Assembly: GCA_014879675.1 (NCBI GenBank)
Contig: JACSRQ010000201.1
Span: forward strand, 1-33,908
Length of the DNA stretch: 33,908 nucleotides
Source: Ignavibacteria bacterium
GTDB taxonomy: Bacteria > Bacteroidota > Ignavibacteria > Tepidaquicellales > OLB5
Direction of reading: 5' to 3'
The number at the start of each line of letters is the position of its first letter. Position 1 is the stretch's first letter. A model generated the notes under the pieces. That model searched no databases and was not told the DNA's origin. It was given only the letters and a program-made list of their open reading frames with translations. The position numbers and the translations under genes were made by a program. Of the stretch, positions 7,062-16,599 are shown piece after piece.

Positions 7062-9905
7062 CTAATATTGGAAAGAAATACCAAATCTAAGCTGGCGAGG
7101 CGTTAAAAACCTTGCCGGGTTATACGGATATGGTGAAAGCGGTGCCTGGAGATCCGGATACAAAGGATCGTTCCATCCGTTTGGAGTTGGATCACCGTAT
7201 TCATAAGCTTTGCCTGTTACCGGGTTTATGATAGCCGCGTTCTTTATGTTAAATATATTCGATACTTCCAGTGTTAAAGTCAGCTTCATATTCTTGAAGC
7301 GGAAATATTTATCAACACTCATATCCATCCAGAACCAATCTGCGGCCAGCATGCTGAGCGGGTTATTTATATCAGATTCATACTCCGGCCTGCCATCGCT
7401 TAAGTAACCGATGAGTATCTGCGGTGTGTAGCGTTTGCCTGACTGGTAAAAAGCCCTGAACTTGAATGAAATATCATCAATTGCATTTTTGCCAAAACCG
7501 AATATACCAGTGCCCTTTGAGAAGAAGAAACTGGTGTTGGCGCTTATCTGCAGCGGCCTATCCCAGCTTAAATAATTCTCGCCGATATTTTCAAATGCGC
7601 CGCCTGTTGCTACAAGGTATCCCTGGTCAGGACTTGAGCTTTTTCCGGTTGCAATTGAATATGTTGCATTTATGTTACCGTTGAACCATTTGCCGATTCT
7701 TTTTTTATAGTCAAGCTCAATACCTCTTGACTTCGTATAATCCTGGTTAACATAAGTAATAAAGCTCTGTCCGGCAAACCTGGGATCGCTTATCTTTGCC
7801 GAAACGGTTGCGACGTAATCGTAAATATCCTTATAATATGCAGTGATCGTGAATACATCATCATTTGTGAACTGGTTCCTTAAACCAAGCTCATATGATA
7901 CGGTTGTTTCAGGATTCAAATTCGGATTACCGAACTTTTGGAATGATGATTTTGAGCTTACATTGCCAATCTTAGCATAAACAAACTGCGGCTTCGGCCG
8001 TTTCGAAAAATGCCCATAGCTGAAGAACAATGTCTGGTTATCTGTAATAGGATGAGAGATACCTACACGCGGGGATAGTCTGCCTTTCCACCTCCTGCCA
8101 AAAAGGCTGTATGTATCTTCCATGTACTGCTTCTTAACCTCATCGGGTATTGTTACAGCATTCGGATTATTGATAGCGTCATCAACAAGCTTGCCGGGGA
8201 ACCAGTAGTCAAACCTGAGCCCGAAATTCAATATCATGCCTTTGAATGTGATCTTGTCCTGCGCATACAGTGCACCGAACAATGGGTAAACTTTGTATGC
8301 ATCGTTATTCAGTCCAAAGGTGCCTATCCATGGTTTGTAGATATCGATAAGCTGCATTTCCTGGTAGCCGGTTTCAAACCCTGCCTTAAATCTGTTCTTT
8401 GCGTTGAACGTATGGCTAAGGTCAAACTTCAGCCTGTACTCATCAACAAAGTGGTCGTGCCATGTGTAAGCATTACCCACATCAAAAAATCCGTCACCGG
8501 GAATAATACCATATGGATTATTCGTATCGCCTGTTGGATAGTAAACAAACGGCGGTTTAATAATATCCTGCGGTTCAGTATATTCATCCCAGTTAAGTCC
8601 GTTAGCATCAACCCTTAACTGCGTGAAAAATTTTGTAAGCTTAAGCTCGTAGAAAGTTTTGGTGCCAACTGCATGCTCCCACCCGATACTGTTGAAAATA
8701 TTCAGGTGAGTGTAAGTATTCGCGTTATCAAGGATCTCTTGGAAATTATACTGGTAACCCGGATCAGGCTCCACGTATTCCAGATTCGTCTGAAGACTCT
8801 GCGAGTTCTGATTAATTGCTACCGACTGGTTGAACGAATAAGATAGCTTCATGTTCTCGCGTATCTTCCATGTAGCCTTACCCAGCCAATACCAGTTGTT
8901 GTTCTGCCTTGGAGCGAATTTTGAACCCTTAAAAATTGATGAATAAAGCTGATCAGATTTATAGCCGGAAACCTCGTTATCATATAGACCGGTAACTGAT
9001 GTGAACCCATCAGAAATGTTCATCAGGAAATTTCCGAAAAATGTAATTTCGCCCGGAAGCTTGATCCCAAGAAGCTGCTTGAAGAGGAACTTTGTGAGCG
9101 GTTCAGGCCCGCTGATATTTGCTTCAAAAATATCTGTATTAAAAGATGAACGGGAGTCTTTATTGAATCCCAAGTTGTCTCTTTTGTATGATAAGTTAAG
9201 AGAGAATTTGTTGTACGCGCCGTCTTTTGTCTTAACATTCACTACACCTGAAGTTGCCTGTCCGTATTCAGCATTATATCCGCCGGTAATAACCTCAACT
9301 TCTTCCAAAGCCTGCGCTGAAAGCTGGAGACCGAATCCGGTACCTGCAAGCGGATCCTGAACGGAGACACCATCCAACAAAAATGAGTTATCATCTGACC
9401 TGCCGCCTCGTATAAACAGCGCATCATCCTGTTTTATAACCCCCGGCTGAAGTGTAACAACATCAACAACGTTTTCAACTATCTTTCCTTCAATATCTTT
9501 TGCGTTCATTACGTGCTTCGATTCGGTCTGCTCAATATCAAGCAGGGGACGCTCGCCAATAACAAGTATTTCTTCGCCAACGGTGAATGAGGATGTGTTA
9601 AGGTTAACATTAAGCTCAGTGACTTCATCCTTCTTCACTTTTATATCGGTGTACTCAACTGTTTTATATCCAATTGATGAAACGGAAACAGTGTATTCAC
9701 CTTCGGGCACCTTTTCAAGCGTAAATTTACCATCAATATCGCTTGCAGTCCCTATATAGCTTCCTTTTATCTTTATGTTTACATCCGGTACAGGGTTCTT
9801 GGCGGAATCAACCACAATGCCGCTTATTGAACCGGTCTGGCTGCTGGCATTTGCAGCAATAACCAGAAGGATAAAAAATAATATTTTCGGTAGATGTTTT
9901 ATCAT
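7062..9905 (-). CDS. TonB-dependent receptor with N-terminal carboxypeptidase-regulatory-like domain and plug domain
   Basis: GSISGIVVDSAKNPVPDVNIKIKGSYIGTASDIDGKFTLEKVPEGEYTV; plug FIRGGRSDDNSFLLDGVSVQDP; C-terminal RQLRFGISFQY. Confidence 0.92.
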   Translation of the reverse strand: MIKHLPKILFFILLVIAANASSQTGSISGIVVDSAKNPVPDVNIKIKGSYIGTASDIDGKFTLEKVPEGEYTVSVSSIGYKTVEYTDIKVKKDEVTELNVNLNTSSFTVGEEILVIGERPLLDIEQTESKHVMNAKDIEGKIVENVVDVVTLQPGVIKQDDALFIRGGRSDDNSFLLDGVSVQDPLAGTGFGLQLSAQALEEVEVITGGYNAEYGQATSGVVNVKTKDGAYNKFSLNLSYKRDNLGFNKDSRSSFNTDIFEANISGPEPLTKFLFKQLLGIKLPGEITFFGNFLMNISDGFTSVTGLYDNEVSGYKSDQLYSSIFKGSKFAPRQNNNWYWLGKATWKIRENMKLSYSFNQSVAINQNSQSLQTNLEYVEPDPGYQYNFQEILDNANTYTHLNIFNSIGWEHAVGTKTFYELKLTKFFTQLRVDANGLNWDEYTEPQDIIKPPFVYYPTGDTNNPYGIIPGDGFFDVGNAYTWHDHFVDEYRLKFDLSHTFNAKNRFKAGFETGYQEMQLIDIYKPWIGTFGLNNDAYKVYPLFGALYAQDKITFKGMILNFGLRFDYWFPGKLVDDAINNPNAVTIPDEVKKQYMEDTYSLFGRRWKGRLSPRVGISHPITDNQTLFFSYGHFSKRPKPQFVYAKIGNVSSKSSFQKFGNPNLNPETTVSYELGLRNQFTNDDVFTITAYYKDIYDYVATVSAKISDPRFAGQSFITYVNQDYTKSRGIELDYKKRIGKWFNGNINATYSIATGKSSSPDQGYLVATGGAFENIGENYLSWDRPLQISANTSFFFSKGTGIFGFGKNAIDDISFKFRAFYQSGKRYTPQILIGYLSDGRPEYESDINNPLSMLAADWFWMDMSVDKYFRFKNMKLTLTLEVSNIFNIKNAAIINPVTGKAYEYGDPTPNGWNDPLYPDLQAPLSPYPYNPARFLTPRQLRFGISFQY

Positions 9906-9906
9906 A

Positions 9907-11277
9907 TCAGTTTATTATTCCCAGGTCTGTTCCAATTGCTCTTCGTAAAAAATATGTTGCGTTGCCGTTACCGTTCATTCTGTTGAGCGGTAATGATAAA
10001 AATATAACTTTGGGATTAACTGCGGCATCCTTAATACAAACAGTAAGCTGCCCGGGGTCATATGGCGGATTGAAAGGTATCCTGTAAACTACAGAGGCAC
10101 TCGATCCGTACTTAATGCCGCGAACAGCATCAGGAGCGGGGGAGCCCGCTTCAAGCAGCGGATAAGTGTTATCTATTACCACTATCTGTGTTTGAAACGG
10201 CATGTTCGCCTGAAAACTTGTAACGCTATCAACCGGCGCGAAATTAATTATACTGCCTTGCTGATCAATAGCATTCGGGAAACCGGTGGAAAAGAAAACC
10301 TTGCCGCCGGAAACCAGGTAAAACGGAAGTGTCTGCTGCGCCAGATCAAAATTTGCATTATCTGCGGCGGCATTACCCCGGTTTGCATACCATACTACAC
10401 ATTGAAAAAGCTTAAGTGTTTCAGTGAACATCGATACTATCTTCGGCAAATTGGCGCCGCCTGACGTTTTTATATCAAGCTTGCTGTACAGACCAAAGGA
10501 ATCAAGCGCGTTTTGGTAAAATGTTGCGGCTGCGCCGTTATCAAGTATAGAGCTGGGGTAATCATCAATTAACAATATTCTCCCCTTAGGTTCCCTCACA
10601 TACCATGTATCTGTGCTATCTGGCATGGTAACTACAGGGCTGAACGTGCCGGCAATATCTTTAACTTTCAGATATAACTTGTTGTTTGAGTTTGGTACAA
10701 GTCCGTTGTTCTGCCTTAAAGTAAGCGAGCTAACAGTAGAAGAAAGCTCATTCCAGTTGTTTGTATCATTTAACGCCCAGTAATAATTACTTATCGAGTT
10801 ATCTCCATCAGGGTCACTGCCTGTCCACGAAAATATTCCGACCGTAAATGAAGTATCCGGTATCTCCGTACCCGGATTAAATATCACACTTGGAGGAGAA
10901 TTAAATACTGGATACAGATTTGTGGCCGGCGTAGGATCAATATTTCCTTTATCATCAACAGCAGCTACCCAGAATCTGAAAGTACTGTCATTGCCAACTA
11001 TCACAAGCTGGAACGTGCTATCGTTTCCTTCGCTATAAGTCCAGTTGGTACTATCGAACGAGAACCTGTAGCCTGCGATCAGACCATCGGGATCATCGCC
11101 CCACCATGTAATTTTTATCCTGGTAATATGCGGCGAGATAATACTATCCGGGTATAATGTTAAATGTGTCTCCGGGGCATAGTCTGTAACAAGCCCTTCA
11201 GGCACGTCAGTGCAATTGTACAAAGTTACTGCACACATTAAAAGCAAAACGTAATATTTTATTAGTCTGATCTTCAT
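9907..11277 (-). CDS. Hypothetical lipoprotein with fibronectin-like domains (ORF track begins at 11292; ATG at 11277 preferred)
   Basis: MKIRLIKYYVLLLMCAVTLYNC lipobox; upstream ggggag as possible RBS before ATG at 11277; FN3-like segments. Confidence 0.7.
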   Translation of the reverse strand: MKIRLIKYYVLLLMCAVTLYNCTDVPEGLVTDYAPETHLTLYPDSIISPHITRIKITWWGDDPDGLIAGYRFSFDSTNWTYSEGNDSTFQLVIVGNDSTFRFWVAAVDDKGNIDPTPATNLYPVFNSPPSVIFNPGTEIPDTSFTVGIFSWTGSDPDGDNSISNYYWALNDTNNWNELSSTVSSLTLRQNNGLVPNSNNKLYLKVKDIAGTFSPVVTMPDSTDTWYVREPKGRILLIDDYPSSILDNGAAATFYQNALDSFGLYSKLDIKTSGGANLPKIVSMFTETLKLFQCVVWYANRGNAAADNANFDLAQQTLPFYLVSGGKVFFSTGFPNAIDQQGSIINFAPVDSVTSFQANMPFQTQIVVIDNTYPLLEAGSPAPDAVRGIKYGSSASVVYRIPFNPPYDPGQLTVCIKDAAVNPKVIFLSLPLNRMNGNGNATYFLRRAIGTDLGIIN

Positions 11278-11333
11278 TTTATTTCTCCCCAATCAATAGG
11301 GGATTCAACTCTTTTTTTTGCATTGCAGATTCT

Positions 11334-11380
11334 AATTCCCCTCTAGAGAGGGGTGCCGGCTTTAGCCGGTGGGGTGTGTC
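11334..11380 (+). repeat. Double-hairpin palindromic element, left copy flanking DUF559 gene
   Basis: AATT CCCCTCTAGAGAGGGG T GCCGGC-TTTA-GCCGGT GGGGTGTGTC read directly. Confidence 0.85.
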
Positions 11381-11736
11381 CATTGATCCATTCCATTAAT
11401 ATGATCAACAATACTTGTCAAATTCTGTTTTACATCACCATCATAATATCTCAAAACATTTAAGCCAAGTTTCTCCAGTTCTGTTTGTCTTATCTTATCT
11501 TCATTATACTTATCATTATGTGAGCATCCATCGATCTCAATTACCAGATCAAGCTCGTTACAATAAAAATCAACAATGTATTCGAGAACTGGCTTCTGTC
11601 TGTGGAAATCAAATCCAAGCTTTTTTCCTTTCAGCTCATTCCACAGCAATACTTCTGATAGTATCCTTTGCTTCCTTAACTTCTTAGCAAGCTCTTTGAG
11701 CCTGGGGTTATACGGAGTGATTTTTCTTCTTTCCAT
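11362..11736 (-). CDS. DUF559-type endonuclease domain protein (PD-(D/E)XK/Vsr-like fold); ATG at 11736
   Basis: LRKQRILSEVLLWNELKGKKLGFDFHRQKPVLEYIVDFYCNELDLVIEIDGCSHND...LEKLGLNVLRY is diagnostic of DUF559. The ORF-track start at 11751 is TTG within the flanking repeat. Confidence 0.88.
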   Translation of the reverse strand: MERRKITPYNPRLKELAKKLRKQRILSEVLLWNELKGKKLGFDFHRQKPVLEYIVDFYCNELDLVIEIDGCSHNDKYNEDKIRQTELEKLGLNVLRYYDGDVKQNLTSIVDHINGMDQWTHPTG

Positions 11737-11740
11737 TAAC

Positions 11741-11799
11741 ACTCCCCTCAACTGATGTCTTACCAGACATCAGTTTCTTCCCCTCTCAAGAGGGGAATT
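11741..11799 (-). repeat. Double-hairpin palindromic element, right copy, inverted relative to 11334-11380
   Basis: On minus strand: AATT CCCCTCTTGAGAGGGG aaga AACTGATGTCT-ggta-AGACATCAGTT GAGGGGAGT; perfect 11-bp stem. Confidence 0.85.
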
Positions 11800-11820
11800 A
11801 TCTATTTCCAAAACATCGTC

Positions 11821-14073
11821 TTATTTTACCAATACCATTTTCTTAACATCCCTGAAGCTGTTGCCTTCAATGGTTTTTGCTTCAAGAACATAAATATACA
11901 TTCCGCTTGCGAGATCCTGACCGTCAAACCTGATCTCATGTCTGCCCATATTCTGCATACCGTTTACAAGCGTTTTAACTTCCTGGCCAAGCAGGTTGAA
12001 TATCTTAACTGATACTTCTGACTCAACCGGAAGGTTATAAACTATGTTGGTAACCGGGTTAAACGGATTTGGATAATTCTGTTTCAGCCAGAACTGAGTT
12101 GCGATCTCTGAAACAGGGCTTACGCCAATTACATTTCCGAAATCTGCATTGGTTCTGGGAACCATTTTGTATTTACCGAAAGCATAATACAAAACTCCTT
12201 GTATCGAACCAATACCATCCCACTTCCAAAGCAGGCTACCGGGTAATCCGGTGTTGTAGTAATTAGCTCCTGCGGGATTCCATCCGTTCACTTTATTATG
12301 ATTTCCGTCCTGAAGCTCGATTCTTGATTCTACATTCTCGCCCGGATATACTACAAGTATCTCACCGAAATTCCTTCTGAAAGATGTATCAGGAACAGGG
12401 AATTCGCTTGTACAGCCTGATGTTGATGGTGCATTTACACATGATATCACACACTGGTTCGCGAATCTTACGAGTACGCTTTCCCATTTCTCTGCAGTTG
12501 TATCGCCATCAACTTTGTTATCAGCAAGTACAGCGGGTGTCAGAATTTCGAATGAGGGAATTGTACCCGTGCCAAGATTCTGAATATCGCCAGGTGTTGC
12601 AATTATGAGTCTTGTCATTCCGTTGGTTTCACTAACGGTACCTCTTACTCTAACCCTGGTTCCTTTTACAAGCGGATCAGTTGCATTTCCATCGATCCAG
12701 ATACCGCTCCATCCGCCGGCAATGCTGCCATCCTGGATGATCACTCTTCTGGGTGAGGTCTGCGTGCCGCCCGGTCCCGTAAAAGAGAATGCCGGAATAT
12801 CACTGGTATCGCATGTTACTATACCTTCAGTTGTAACATCATATCCGTTATAGGCTGAAAATCCGCCCATGTTGGGAGTGTACTGAATATCTTTAATTGT
12901 CATTGTGTCATTATTTCTTACATAGTAGAAATAAGTTGACTTGGATGTATCGGAAGGATTAAGCCTTACTGCTCCTGCATTATCCCTGGCTTTAATAAAA
13001 TACTCTACAAGTGTTCCAAGCGGCTGGGAGGGTAATGTTCCCGAAAATATATTGCCTGAAGGCGACATAGTAATCCGCTGGTACGCTCCTTTATTGATAC
13101 GGTAATAAAGCTGGCAGCTATCAACCGACATCAAGCCCGGTGAAAGTGTATCGGAAACTACAGCGTTGACCTGTACTGTGTTTGAGGGTTTTGGTACACC
13201 CGGTATCCTGTTTACACTGCTGATGAACGGTGGAGTGTTACCCAATGTAAGATCGTTCGGATATAATGGTACAATAACATAACCATAAAGTCCGCCGTTT
13301 GCATCTGCGTACGCACTGTTGATTATGACTCCGCGTATAGATGTTACAGTTGCACCGATCGAAGGCGGTGAGAAAACAGGGAATCCTGTATCGTTAGGAG
13401 CAACAGAGAAGAAGTTTGAAAAATCCCTTAAATATATTTTGTTTCCCTGTGCGTCAAGCAGTGACCTGATATTCCTTGCACCTAATGGACTCTGCGGTCC
13501 GATCGTAACATTGTTGATCTGAACATACATACCTTCGTACTTTTCGCCGCTCAAAAACTTTATTGTACCGAGTGAATCAAAATCGGATATATTCACTGTT
13601 AAAGGAGCAGGGCGTCTTTTAATTGTAGGAAGTTCTGTTACTATAAGTGTTGTATCAAGCGCTATCTGTGTTGAGCCCGATGAGAGGATATCGGGGAACT
13701 CGCCAACTATACCGGTTACTATAACTTTAGAACCCGTATCCAGTGTTGTGAACTGAGTATTTGCAGTAATGCTGCTCTGTCTTACAATGATGCCTCCATA
13801 TAATGCATTGGTGGTGTCCTGCAGGTACGCAGTTCTTGAAGTGGTTCCTCTTAACAGAACCCGGTTATCTATACCTGCTTTTACAAGCGGCGGAGCTACA
13901 ACTCTTGCAGTAAATGTAACTGTGTCACCGACCTTTAATGAACGGTCATGCCCGATAGCAAGTGAATCATTCGGAACGGTCTGTACTACCATTATGGTAG
14001 TTGTGTAAAGATAGTAGAAGCCTATAGCAAAGATCAAAACAAAGGCTGCAAGGTATGGTAGTACTCGTTTCAT
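11821..14073 (-). CDS. Secreted protein with OB-fold-like/FN3-like domains and T9SS type A-like C-terminal domain
   Basis: N-terminal hydrophobic segment; FWLKQNYPNPFNPVTNIVYNL...DVKKMVLVK C-terminus. Confidence 0.82.
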   Translation of the reverse strand: MKRVLPYLAAFVLIFAIGFYYLYTTTIMVVQTVPNDSLAIGHDRSLKVGDTVTFTARVVAPPLVKAGIDNRVLLRGTTSRTAYLQDTTNALYGGIIVRQSSITANTQFTTLDTGSKVIVTGIVGEFPDILSSGSTQIALDTTLIVTELPTIKRRPAPLTVNISDFDSLGTIKFLSGEKYEGMYVQINNVTIGPQSPLGARNIRSLLDAQGNKIYLRDFSNFFSVAPNDTGFPVFSPPSIGATVTSIRGVIINSAYADANGGLYGYVIVPLYPNDLTLGNTPPFISSVNRIPGVPKPSNTVQVNAVVSDTLSPGLMSVDSCQLYYRINKGAYQRITMSPSGNIFSGTLPSQPLGTLVEYFIKARDNAGAVRLNPSDTSKSTYFYYVRNNDTMTIKDIQYTPNMGGFSAYNGYDVTTEGIVTCDTSDIPAFSFTGPGGTQTSPRRVIIQDGSIAGGWSGIWIDGNATDPLVKGTRVRVRGTVSETNGMTRLIIATPGDIQNLGTGTIPSFEILTPAVLADNKVDGDTTAEKWESVLVRFANQCVISCVNAPSTSGCTSEFPVPDTSFRRNFGEILVVYPGENVESRIELQDGNHNKVNGWNPAGANYYNTGLPGSLLWKWDGIGSIQGVLYYAFGKYKMVPRTNADFGNVIGVSPVSEIATQFWLKQNYPNPFNPVTNIVYNLPVESEVSVKIFNLLGQEVKTLVNGMQNMGRHEIRFDGQDLASGMYIYVLEAKTIEGNSFRDVKKMVLVK

Positions 14074-14108
14074 AGCTGATATATTTTTAATTTTTCAAAA
14101 TTCGTTCT

Positions 14109-14186
14109 AATTCCCCTCCTGCGTTTTGTGTTGTCCCGCCTTGGCGGGATGTGGGGTGTCACGCTTTAGCGTGAAGGGGTGTGTTA
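14109..14186 (+). repeat. Solo copy of the double-hairpin palindromic element (no internal gene)
   Basis: AATTCCCCTCC ... TCCCGCC-TT-GGCGGGA tGTGGGGTG TCACGC-TTTA-GCGTGA AGGGGTGTGTTA; overlaps the stop codon of the 16286..14184 gene. Confidence 0.8.
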
Positions 14187-16286
14187 CTTTATTATCAAAA
14201 ATTTCCCCTTTTTGATGAAGCCCGTCTTATTGTTCTTCACTGTGAATATGTAAAGACCTGTTGCGATCGCCTGATCATCTTTGGTAATCAAATCCCATGC
14301 ATGTTCACCGCCGGACATTATTTGTGTTCCATCGGCAAATGTCTTAAACCATTGTATATCACTGCCACTATATCCGCGTGAGTCATGCGTGAATTTCTCC
14401 ACCACATCACCTGCAACTGTGTAAATTGTGATCTCAGCCTGCTCGGGCAGATTGTAGAAGTATATCTTTCTTTCGCGTTCCTGCTGTCCGTCCCATGCGG
14501 CATTGCCGTAATATGGATTTGGATAAACACCTATAGGCGTTGATTCATCTTCATTGCTAGGTGAGCCCGGTATCAGGCGGAATGAATTAGCAAGTAAGCT
14601 GCTTTCCAGTGATTCAAGGTTATTGGCTGAGTCACCCTTATCATACGCGGTTAATGCATATACATACTGCCAGCCGCGAAGCTGGTTATTATACTCAAAC
14701 CTGTACCAGTACTGATTGGTATCATTGGGGAAAGTCTTCGGCTGCGTAAGCTTTATATAATTGAACCCTGTGTTGTTACCGATATTATTGATACTGTCAA
14801 AATCACCGTTCAGTATAAAAGATGAAAGCAGGGAACCGCCCAGTTCAACATCTGCGCCGGCATTTGTTCTGTAAAGTCTGTAGCCTTCAAAATCCTGTGA
14901 GAGCGAGATCGGGTCAATGCTTCTTTCTGAATTTGCCGCCCAGTAAACAGAAACCTTGCTCTCTTCGTTCACAATTTTAGTTGTCGGAGAGTTCGGCGGA
15001 GATGGTAACAGGTATCTATCAAGGAAATTGTTTCCGTTGATATCTTCACCCGGGTCAAGCCTGCCGTTGCCGTTCTTATCTTCACCATTATATGCCTTCT
15101 GACACCAGTCCGCATGGCTTCTAAGCTCTGTTCTCTGTATGGTTGAATCCCAGCTCTGCGGATCATTACCGGTTTTTTTTGCGCAAATTATACCGAATAC
15201 AACTTCCAATGTATCAAGGTAATTGAGCGATGTATATGGCCCGCCGGAAACAAGTACTGACCTGTTTGAGGGCTGTTTGATCTGCGATATAATTGTTGGG
15301 TTTACCTGTGTTGTTCCGGTGAAATAACCTTTCATTTTGCCATAACGGCCGATCTGCGTTGGAGTACCTTCATCAGATTGCGGTGCGAAATACACAGGGT
15401 CAACGGTATTCCTGAACTGCCATGTTACAAAATTTCTTCCGGTCGGAAGTGTATCAGCCATTGTTCTGCCGAATGGCGTTGAACCAAGGAATTTTACGCC
15501 AATATAACTGTTAGTAAAGCCAACATCCCCGGCTGCATCAAACTCATAACCCATATTATAGAGGCTATCCCACCCGTTGCCGCCCTTTGTATAAAATGTA
15601 GAGCCGCCCGGCCTGGTAATCTGTGTATTTCTGACAACCAGATCTGTCCACATGCCGGTGTAAATGCTGTCTATTCTGGAATTGTCGCCGCGGTACCCAA
15701 TGTTTATTATCCTGTAGCGCATAATTACAAAAAAATCCGCGTATGGATAGTTCCAGCAATATGACTGCTGAATAACCTTAAGCCCTAACGGATTATGGTT
15801 CACAATAAGCTGGCCGCCAATATTGGTATTTGTATCAGTGTATTCGCAAATGAAATCCTGGTGTGAAATTGCAAGAGGAGAGTAAAATGGTGATGTTAAA
15901 AGAGATGACCTTTGTGTTATTGTCTGACCCGCCGCGTTCGTGTATTCAAATCCTTCGCCGCGGTTTGAAGATGATGCGTCTATAGCACCGGTCGTAACCC
16001 TGATTACTCCGTTCTTATAGCCGCCTATCCAAAGGCCGCCATCAAAAAGGTGCTCAATCGCCGATGCTTTTGGATATTCGCATGAAGGCTGCCCCGGCCA
16101 GAGTGTAAAACCGTGCCCAATTGTTCCGAAATTAGTTATGGTAAGGCCAATGTTTCCAACATTCGTGTATTTGTTAACGTCGTCATCAGCCATTAAAAAT
16201 CCGCCGTAGAGTATCACGGAAGACAAGATGGCTGAAATGGAATATTTAACAATACGGTTTAAAAAAGAACCGGTATAAATTCTCAT
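14184..16286 (-). CDS. Large secreted protein with C-terminal sorting-like domain
   Basis: Continuous 700-aa ORF; IGVYPNPYYGNAAWDGQQERERKIYFYNLPEQAEITIYTVAGDVV...GKFLIIK resembles T9SS-associated C-terminal beta domains. Confidence 0.78.
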   Translation of the reverse strand: MRIYTGSFLNRIVKYSISAILSSVILYGGFLMADDDVNKYTNVGNIGLTITNFGTIGHGFTLWPGQPSCEYPKASAIEHLFDGGLWIGGYKNGVIRVTTGAIDASSSNRGEGFEYTNAAGQTITQRSSLLTSPFYSPLAISHQDFICEYTDTNTNIGGQLIVNHNPLGLKVIQQSYCWNYPYADFFVIMRYRIINIGYRGDNSRIDSIYTGMWTDLVVRNTQITRPGGSTFYTKGGNGWDSLYNMGYEFDAAGDVGFTNSYIGVKFLGSTPFGRTMADTLPTGRNFVTWQFRNTVDPVYFAPQSDEGTPTQIGRYGKMKGYFTGTTQVNPTIISQIKQPSNRSVLVSGGPYTSLNYLDTLEVVFGIICAKKTGNDPQSWDSTIQRTELRSHADWCQKAYNGEDKNGNGRLDPGEDINGNNFLDRYLLPSPPNSPTTKIVNEESKVSVYWAANSERSIDPISLSQDFEGYRLYRTNAGADVELGGSLLSSFILNGDFDSINNIGNNTGFNYIKLTQPKTFPNDTNQYWYRFEYNNQLRGWQYVYALTAYDKGDSANNLESLESSLLANSFRLIPGSPSNEDESTPIGVYPNPYYGNAAWDGQQERERKIYFYNLPEQAEITIYTVAGDVVEKFTHDSRGYSGSDIQWFKTFADGTQIMSGGEHAWDLITKDDQAIATGLYIFTVKNNKTGFIKKGKFLIIK

Positions 16287-16599
16287 TCAGTAATATTAAA
16301 ACTCGTTTTAGATGAACCGATGTGTATTACCGCTCGAGGGCGGAGTTAAGCAAATAACCCAAAATTTGCTATTGCAAAATAGCCAAAGGTTGTACAAAAA
16401 TCAATTCTGAATTCTTAATATACCGACTTTTGTTAAGCCTAATATTGCAATTTATAATTGTTTTTCAAGAAACAGGTTAAGTATATGTTAAGCAGATGTT
16501 AGCACTAATATACGCCTTAAACATGATTGCTATAGAAGCGGAATATACCTAAATTGCTATGCAGTTGATTCAATAACCTTTAATAAGAAACTTAAGAAA

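Noticed and set aside
6786-7106. 106-aa plus-strand ORF containing CHAELVSASFLFCVCYRPCNKFRVTS
   Set aside because: Antisense to the PorV-like gene and translated from a palindromic repeat; typical spurious ORF.
8429-8611. Short antisense ORFs inside the TonB receptor and other large genes (e.g. 8412-8618, 9001-9360, 12069-12853, 29717-30148)
   Set aside because: Fully overlapped by strongly supported long genes with recognisable domains on the other strand.
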